The notes beneath the pieces are model-generated. The model saw only the letters and a program-made list of their open reading frames with translations. It did no database searches and was not told where the DNA came from. Shown here one piece after another: positions 58,583-64,000 of a stretch of DNA of 64,000 bases. This DNA is from an uncultured Candidatus Actinomarina sp. GTDB lineage: Bacteria > Actinomycetota > Acidimicrobiia > Actinomarinales > Actinomarinaceae. Both the position numbers and the translations under genes were made by a program. The stretch's first letter is position 1. The number at the start of each line of letters is the position of its first letter. The DNA is taken from assembly GCA_902625455.1 (NCBI GenBank), contig CACOBL010000006.1:1-64000 (forward strand). Direction: 5' to 3'.

Positions 58583-59561
58583 TTGCCCAGTAAATTGAGT
58601 TATTTTTATTTTTTTGCATAATTTTCCCCTTATTTTCCAAATAAATTAAATGAGCCATAGTTTCTTGAAAAGCAAGCCTAAGATTTAGCGCATCTAGTTT
58701 TCTAGGAAATAGATTTTCAACCATTTCCCAACCAGTAAAGTCATTTTGATATAGAAACCCTAATATTTTTTCAGTTCTTCTTTTATGGTGAAGTTTCATT
58801 TGTTCAATCCTGTCGTAAGGTTTGTTTATCAAATCTCCATGACCCGGTGCAATAATTTCATGATCAATTTCATAAATTTTGTCCAAAGACTGAGTATATT
58901 TTGCGAGCATGTCTTCATTTTCATTATCAGTAGGAATAAAAGGAGTAATTTTTGGCAGTATATGATCGCCTGAGAATATTATTTTTGAACTCTCATCAAA
59001 TAAAGAAATTTCTGTTCGATCATGACCCGGAGTAAAAATGGTAATTAAATTTCTTTTTACATTTTTTACTTTCCCTTCATCAAGAAGAATGTCAGGTTTT
59101 GTAATTTTTCCTGCGTAAGAGGGTGTGTTTATAGATGCTATATCATTCAAGAATCTAGGAGGGGCATTATGCTTTTCAGCATAATCTTTAAGATTTTTGA
59201 ATCTTAAAGACCAGTTATTATAATCATCTATGAAATCTACTGAATTTTTAAAAAGCGCAAATGGGACACCCGATTCTCTTATTTTTGTAGATAAACCAAT
59301 ATGATCTGAATGCATATGTGTTCCGATTAATAAATTAATATCACTAATTTGTATTCCTAATTTTTGTATACTTTTAAGTAGTAGGGAGTAATAGCTATCA
59401 CCATTCACTCCGCAATCAACCATGATAAAACCATCTTTGTCTTCAATTAAATAAACATTAACAAAGCCAGGAGACGACCAAGGAAGTTCAAGAGGTATAT
59501 GATGAATTCCGTTTCTTAAATTAAAACTCTTCAATTCAAAAAGTGTATAGCCATACACCAA
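58575..59561 (-). CDS. MBL-fold metallo-hydrolase
   Basis: LIGTHMHSDHIGLS, ITIFTPGHDRTEISLF, HEIIAPGHGDLI; true start may be downstream of 59561. Confidence 0.88.
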   Translation of the reverse strand: MVYGYTLFELKSFNLRNGIHHIPLELPWSSPGFVNVYLIEDKDGFIMVDCGVNGDSYYSLLLKSIQKLGIQISDINLLIGTHMHSDHIGLSTKIRESGVPFALFKNSVDFIDDYNNWSLRFKNLKDYAEKHNAPPRFLNDIASINTPSYAGKITKPDILLDEGKVKNVKRNLITIFTPGHDRTEISLFDESSKIIFSGDHILPKITPFIPTDNENEDMLAKYTQSLDKIYEIDHEIIAPGHGDLINKPYDRIEQMKLHHKRRTEKILGFLYQNDFTGWEMVENLFPRKLDALNLRLAFQETMAHLIYLENKGKIMQKNKNNSIYWAII

Positions 59562-59622
59562 ATGCTACCAGTATGAATAAACCAGTAATGAGTGATGCCA
59601 TAATTAAATGTCTTGTTTGCAT
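59536..59622 (-). CDS. Candidate 28-aa single-TM micropeptide
   Basis: Hand translation: MQTRHLIMASLITGLFILVAFGVWLYTF-stop; overlaps start region of MBL gene. Confidence 0.4.
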   Translation of the reverse strand: MQTRHLIMASLITGLFILVAFGVWLYTF

Positions 59623-59754
59623 AGTTACATTGTAATGTTTTTTAAGATAATCTTAATTTTGAACATTATCCAAAGTTTAGTAAATTTAAAGGTGGAAATA
59701 ACAATAATCATTTTTACTGGGAACCCCATTAAACAATGTAGTTATTATCTCGAT

Positions 59755-59773
59755 TAGATAGCAACCCTATCTA
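59755..59773 (+). other. Leader hairpin immediately upstream of lpd ribosome-binding site
   Basis: TAGATAG-CAACC-CTATCTA, then GAAAGAGG and TTG start. Confidence 0.5.
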
Positions 59774-59785
59774 GAAAGAGGTAAT

Positions 59786-61150
59786 TTGAAAAAATTAACA
59801 ATTATCGGCGGAGGACCTGCAGGATATGCTGCAGCATTGTACGCAAGCAATTTTGAACTTGAAATAACTTTAATTGAATCTGACACTCTAGGTGGCACAT
59901 GTTTAAATCGAGGATGTATACCTGCAAAGTATTGGCTTCATGTCGCAGAGCTAAATCATGAGATTGATAATTCAATGGATTTTGGAATTGAAATAACAGG
60001 TAAAAATATTGACTGGAAAGCAACTGCACAAAAAAGACTGGATACTGTAAACAAACTAGTTGGTGGCATAGGCATGCTTTTAAAATCTAAAAAAGTAAAA
60101 GTTATTGAAGGATGGGGAACCATTAAAGATAGCAATAAAGTTATTGTTAAAACTACTGATGGCAAAGAAGAAGAAATATCTACAGACTTCATTCTCTTAG
60201 CAACTGGGTCAAAACCTAGGGAGATCCCAAATATAAACGTTGATGGAGAGTTTGTTATAACATCAGACACCGCACTTAGCTGGGAGGAGCCACCAAAAAA
60301 AGTCTGTGTTATTGGTGCTGGTGCAATTGGTTGTGAATTTGCCAGTTTGTTAAATGACTTGGACTCAGAAGTTACTGTTGTGGAGCTTGATAAAGAAATC
60401 TTACCTGGATTGGATAAAAGAACTTCTGGAGAACTTAGGAAACAGTTGTCTTCCAGAGGTGTTGATTTCAAGTTATCTACATCAGTAACAAATATTAATG
60501 ACAAAGTTGTTAATTTTTCAGATGATACTAGTAGTAGTTTTGATTGTGTCCTTGTTGCAGTCGGAAGGGCACCTTTAACTGAGAATATTGGTCTTGAAGA
60601 AATTGGTGTAAATATTAAGAAAGGGTTTGTTGAGGTAGATTTAAAAACAATGCAAACAGATGTTGAAAATATTTATGCTTTAGGAGACATTGTTTATGAC
60701 ACTCCTCAATTAGCTCATGTTGCATTTGCTGAAGCAATTAGTGCGATAACACATATTGCAACTGGTGAGATTAGTCCTGTTAACTATAATGCAATTCCAT
60801 ATGTTGTTTACACAAGACCAGAACTTGCGGAAGTTGGATTAAACTCTGAAAAAGCCAAGGAGGTTGGAATAAAACTTAATCAAGCACAACATAGTTTTGC
60901 TGGTATTGGAAGAGCATTACTGCAAAATCAAAATAAAGGAATCGTAAAAGTTTACTCAAAAGAGGATGGCCCAATAGTTGGTGCAAGTGTTTGTGGACCT
61001 GCGGCAGGAGAGATGATACATGAGCTTGTGTACATGGTAGGTTGGGAAGCTTTACCAAGTGAAGCAGCTGAGTTTATACATGCGCACCCAACATTGAGTG
61101 AAGCAATAGGAGAGTCATTGTTAAGTTTAAATGGTAGGGGGTTACATTAA
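59786..61150 (+). CDS. lpdA: Dihydrolipoyl dehydrogenase (E3)
   Basis: IIGGGPAGYAAALYAS, GGTCLNRGCIPAKYWLH; TTG start. Confidence 0.94.
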   Translation: MKKLTIIGGGPAGYAAALYASNFELEITLIESDTLGGTCLNRGCIPAKYWLHVAELNHEIDNSMDFGIEITGKNIDWKATAQKRLDTVNKLVGGIGMLLKSKKVKVIEGWGTIKDSNKVIVKTTDGKEEEISTDFILLATGSKPREIPNINVDGEFVITSDTALSWEEPPKKVCVIGAGAIGCEFASLLNDLDSEVTVVELDKEILPGLDKRTSGELRKQLSSRGVDFKLSTSVTNINDKVVNFSDDTSSSFDCVLVAVGRAPLTENIGLEEIGVNIKKGFVEVDLKTMQTDVENIYALGDIVYDTPQLAHVAFAEAISAITHIATGEISPVNYNAIPYVVYTRPELAEVGLNSEKAKEVGIKLNQAQHSFAGIGRALLQNQNKGIVKVYSKEDGPIVGASVCGPAAGEMIHELVYMVGWEALPSEAAEFIHAHPTLSEAIGESLLSLNGRGLH

Positions 61151-61151
61151 C

Positions 61152-63158
61152 ATGAAGATTGAAAAAATTACAAGAAAAGGGTATTCATCAACACTTTCTA
61201 AAGAACAGCTTTGGGATATATATAAGTCTATGAAAACCCAAAGGCTTTTGGAAGATAGGCTCTTAAAAATGTATAAGGGTGGACAATTAAGTGGCGCAGT
61301 ATATCCTGGAATTGGTCAAGAAGCATCAATGGCTGGAATAGCAGCCGGAATGGCGGACACAGATATATTTGGTGGCACACACAGAGATCTTGGTGTGCAA
61401 ATTAAAAAAGGTGTGACACTAAAAGAGATTGCACTCAATTTTTTTGGAAAACATGATGGACCATCTAAAGGTCGAGACGGAAATAGCCATTTTGGAGTAG
61501 TAGATAAGGGAACATTGATGGTTGTATCCCCATTGCCAGATTCTGCACCTGTTGCTGTCGGTTGGGCTCTTGCCTCTCAACAGAGTGGGTCAGGAGTTGT
61601 AACTGTTGCTAATTGTGGTGAGGGAGCAACTGCAACTGGTACTTGGCACGAAAGTATCAATATGGCTGGAGTACTAAATCTTCCTGTGGTATTTACTGTC
61701 CAAAATAATCAATTTGCATATTCATCTCCAAACGAAACAGAGTTTGGCACACCAAATGTTGCAGACCGTGCAGCTGGCTATGGACTACCAGCAAAAATAA
61801 TAGATGGTAATGATATATATGAAGTAATTGATGTAATTAATGATGCTTGTGAGAATGCTCGAGATGGAAATGGGCCTTCTCTGATCGAACTAGTAACATT
61901 CCGGCATTATGGCCATGCTGGTCATGATCCGGCAGAATACGTAGATGATGAGGTACGAGATTTTTGGATGAAACGAGATCCTATCGCTAGATTTGAAGAC
62001 TCTTTAATTGAAGAAGGTTTGTTTACAACAGAACATTTTGTAAGTCTTAATGAAGAACTTGATGCTGAAATTAAGGAAACACTAGATTGGGCAAAAAATC
62101 AAAAAGATCCTGAACCTCAAAATGAAATCCCTGACATGTTTGCAATAAGAACAAAACCGGCAATACAAAATGATGAAAGCTCAACTCAAACAATGAATTT
62201 CATTGAGGCAATTACAAATGGCTTGGATGAATTGATGGAAGATGATGAAAATGTTTTTATGATGGGAGAAGATATTGGTGTTTTTGAAGGAGCATTCAAA
62301 GCTACAAAAGGATTATTCAATAAATATGGACCATTCAGAGTAATTGACACAGCCATTTCAGAGGGCGGTTTCACTGGTGCTGCTGTAGGTGCAGCTCTCG
62401 CCGGTAAGAAGCCTATTGTAGAATTACAATTTTACGATTTTGTTTATCCAGCTTTAGACCAAATTACGACCGAAGCAGCAAAATACCATTGGAAAGCAGG
62501 AAAAGCTGTTCCAATGGTCGTTAGGGGACCAACTGGTGCGGGTACAAGATCTGGACCTTTTCACTCAATAAGTCCAGAATCTCTTTTAGCACACCATCCA
62601 GGTATTAAAGTAGTTGCTCCTTCTAATCCATATGATGCAAAAGGTTTACTTGTTGCTTCAGTAAATGATCCTAATCCTGTTATGTATCTTGAACATAAAA
62701 AACTTTATAGAAAACCTGATATAAAAATGGAAGTTCCACTTGGGCTTTATGAAGTTGAAATTGGAAAAGGAAAAATTGTTAAAGAAGGGAATGATGTAAC
62801 AATAGTCACCTGGTCTGGAATGGTTTCTGTTGCAATCGAAGCTGCAACACAACTTGAAAATGAAGGAATTAATGTTGAAATAGTTGATTTAAGAACCATA
62901 GTTCCACTTGATGAAGAGATAATTCTTAAATCTGTTGAAAAGACTTCCAACCTCTGCATCCTTCAGGAAGATGTTCCTTTTTCATCTATTGCTTCTGAGG
63001 TTTCTTCAGTAGTAGCAGAAAAAGGGTTTTGGAATTTAGACAATCCAATTTTGAAGGTTACTTCACCAAATACTCATATACCTTTTGCTCCTGTACTTGA
63101 GGATGCTTTTATTCCAAGTGTTGAAAAAGTTGTTAAAGCTGTGAAAGAATTACAATAA
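61152..63158 (+). CDS. 2-oxo acid dehydrogenase E1, alpha and beta subunits fused (TPP-dependent)
   Basis: Alpha half GGTHRDLGVQIKKG, GEGATATGTWHESINMAGV; beta half MGEDIGVFEGAFKATKGL, VRGPTGAGTRSGPFHS. Confidence 0.92.
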   Translation: MKIEKITRKGYSSTLSKEQLWDIYKSMKTQRLLEDRLLKMYKGGQLSGAVYPGIGQEASMAGIAAGMADTDIFGGTHRDLGVQIKKGVTLKEIALNFFGKHDGPSKGRDGNSHFGVVDKGTLMVVSPLPDSAPVAVGWALASQQSGSGVVTVANCGEGATATGTWHESINMAGVLNLPVVFTVQNNQFAYSSPNETEFGTPNVADRAAGYGLPAKIIDGNDIYEVIDVINDACENARDGNGPSLIELVTFRHYGHAGHDPAEYVDDEVRDFWMKRDPIARFEDSLIEEGLFTTEHFVSLNEELDAEIKETLDWAKNQKDPEPQNEIPDMFAIRTKPAIQNDESSTQTMNFIEAITNGLDELMEDDENVFMMGEDIGVFEGAFKATKGLFNKYGPFRVIDTAISEGGFTGAAVGAALAGKKPIVELQFYDFVYPALDQITTEAAKYHWKAGKAVPMVVRGPTGAGTRSGPFHSISPESLLAHHPGIKVVAPSNPYDAKGLLVASVNDPNPVMYLEHKKLYRKPDIKMEVPLGLYEVEIGKGKIVKEGNDVTIVTWSGMVSVAIEAATQLENEGINVEIVDLRTIVPLDEEIILKSVEKTSNLCILQEDVPFSSIASEVSSVVAEKGFWNLDNPILKVTSPNTHIPFAPVLEDAFIPSVEKVVKAVKELQ

Positions 63159-63162
63159 TTAA

Positions 63163-64000
63163 ATGAGCAATATTATCACCATGCCCCAGCTCGGGGAAAC
63201 TGTAACTGAAGGAACAATTCTTAGATGGCTTGTAAAAGTTGGTGATGAGGTAAAAGAAGACGATCCGATTCTTGAAATTTCTACTGATAAAGTTGACACT
63301 GAAGTTCCCTCACCGTTTAATGGAAAAGTAACATCTCTTCTTGTTGAAGAAGGTGAAACTGTGGAGGTAGGATCTTCACTTCTGGAACTTGATGGAGACG
63401 AACAAGAACCTGACGACACAGAAGAGCAAACAGGAGAAGTTTTTGAAGATGTTTCCACAGAAACAGAAGAAATTCCAATAAGCAAAACTGAAGAAGTCAA
63501 ACCTGAAGAAGATTATGCTCCAAATGATAAAAACTTCAAACTCTCTCCAGTGGTTAGAAGACTTGCCGCAGAAAATAATATTGATTTAAATAATGTCGTT
63601 GGTACTGGTGAAAATGGAAGAATAAAAAGACAAGATATCGAAAATTTAATTACATCAGAAAATATCAATTCTAAAACTTCGTCAACACCAGACACTCCTA
63701 AGAAAAATGAAACTTCAAAGCCAAAAGATAAGGACAAATCTATATCAAGGTTAAGAAAAAGAATTGCTGAGAACATGGTTTTATCAAAGCAAACATCTGC
63801 CCATGTAATGACATCTGTAGAGGTAGATTATGAAAATGTTGAGATTTTTAGGTCAAAGCTTAAAACTAAATTTAAGGAGGAGAATGGCTTCTCATTGACT
63901 TATCTACCATTTATTTCATTGGCTACAATTTATGCATTGAGCGAGTTCCCAACTGTTAATAGCTCATTTGACTTAGAAAATGGCACTCATGATATTCATA
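63163..64000 (+). CDS. 2-oxo acid dehydrogenase E2 dihydrolipoyl acyltransferase (partial, runs off window end)
   Basis: Hand translation from ATG 63163: MSNIITMPQLGETVTEGTILRWLVKVGDEV...ISTDKVDTEVPSPFNG; E3-binding domain SPVVRRLAAENNIDLNNVVGTGENGRI. Confidence 0.93.
   Translation, partial: MSNIITMPQLGETVTEGTILRWLVKVGDEVKEDDPILEISTDKVDTEVPSPFNGKVTSLLVEEGETVEVGSSLLELDGDEQEPDDTEEQTGEVFEDVSTETEEIPISKTEEVKPEEDYAPNDKNFKLSPVVRRLAAENNIDLNNVVGTGENGRIKRQDIENLITSENINSKTSSTPDTPKKNETSKPKDKDKSISRLRKRIAENMVLSKQTSAHVMTSVEVDYENVEIFRSKLKTKFKEENGFSLTYLPFISLATIYALSEFPTVNSSFDLENGTHDIH

Noticed and set aside
59956-60504. 182-aa minus ORF antisense to lpd
   Set aside because: Fully inside a strongly supported dihydrolipoyl dehydrogenase; Ser/Pro-rich antisense composition.
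63159-63776. Two minus ORFs (113 and 87 aa) at the window end
   Set aside because: Antisense to the clear E2 acyltransferase reading frame starting at 63163.
1-64000. CRISPR arrays, transposons, rRNA operons
   Set aside because: No regularly spaced repeats, transposase motifs or rRNA-like sequence seen on reading through the window.

Overview
AT-rich, gene-dense 64 kb window, most likely from a streamlined marine actinobacterium of the Candidatus Actinomarina type. This is inferred from a marine-actinobacterial (MACR-like) green proton-pump rhodopsin and the actinobacterial gene order mfd-mazG-eno-divIC/ftsB-DUF501-ppx. Recognisable modules: biotin (bioY, carboxyltransferase, birA); bL25/pth/pgsA; the mfd-to-ppx block; a sugar ABC uptake cassette with two paralogous binding proteins; class II photolyase plus rhodopsin; DsbB/TlpA-like proteins; ubiE/menG with a PNPOx-MenA fusion; a heterodimeric ABC exporter; an orphan DNA methyltransferase; a SUF system split into two loci, each with its own sufC; fumC/rpiB; a complete same-strand pyrimidine operon headed by pyrR beside a BMP-type nucleoside ABC transporter; and lpd-E1(alpha-beta fusion)-E2. 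There are two tRNA genes (Arg-CCU, Leu-UAA). I saw no rRNA, CRISPR array, transposase or prophage. Best leads: (1) a perfect TGTGA-N6-TCACA CRP/GlxR-type site upstream of the rhodopsin, with a near-perfect site sharing a 12-nt flank (CACAAAGTATTT) in the menA/ABC-exporter divergent promoter; (2) a PyrR-binding-loop hairpin abutting the pyrR ribosome-binding site; (3) convergent genes that nearly all overlap tail-to-tail, with inverted repeats at the stop codons, including a perfect 26-bp palindrome; (4) unusually short PyrD- and PyrE-position proteins; (5) the PNPOx-MenA fusion. I did not find an obviously new multi-gene defence or biosynthetic system.
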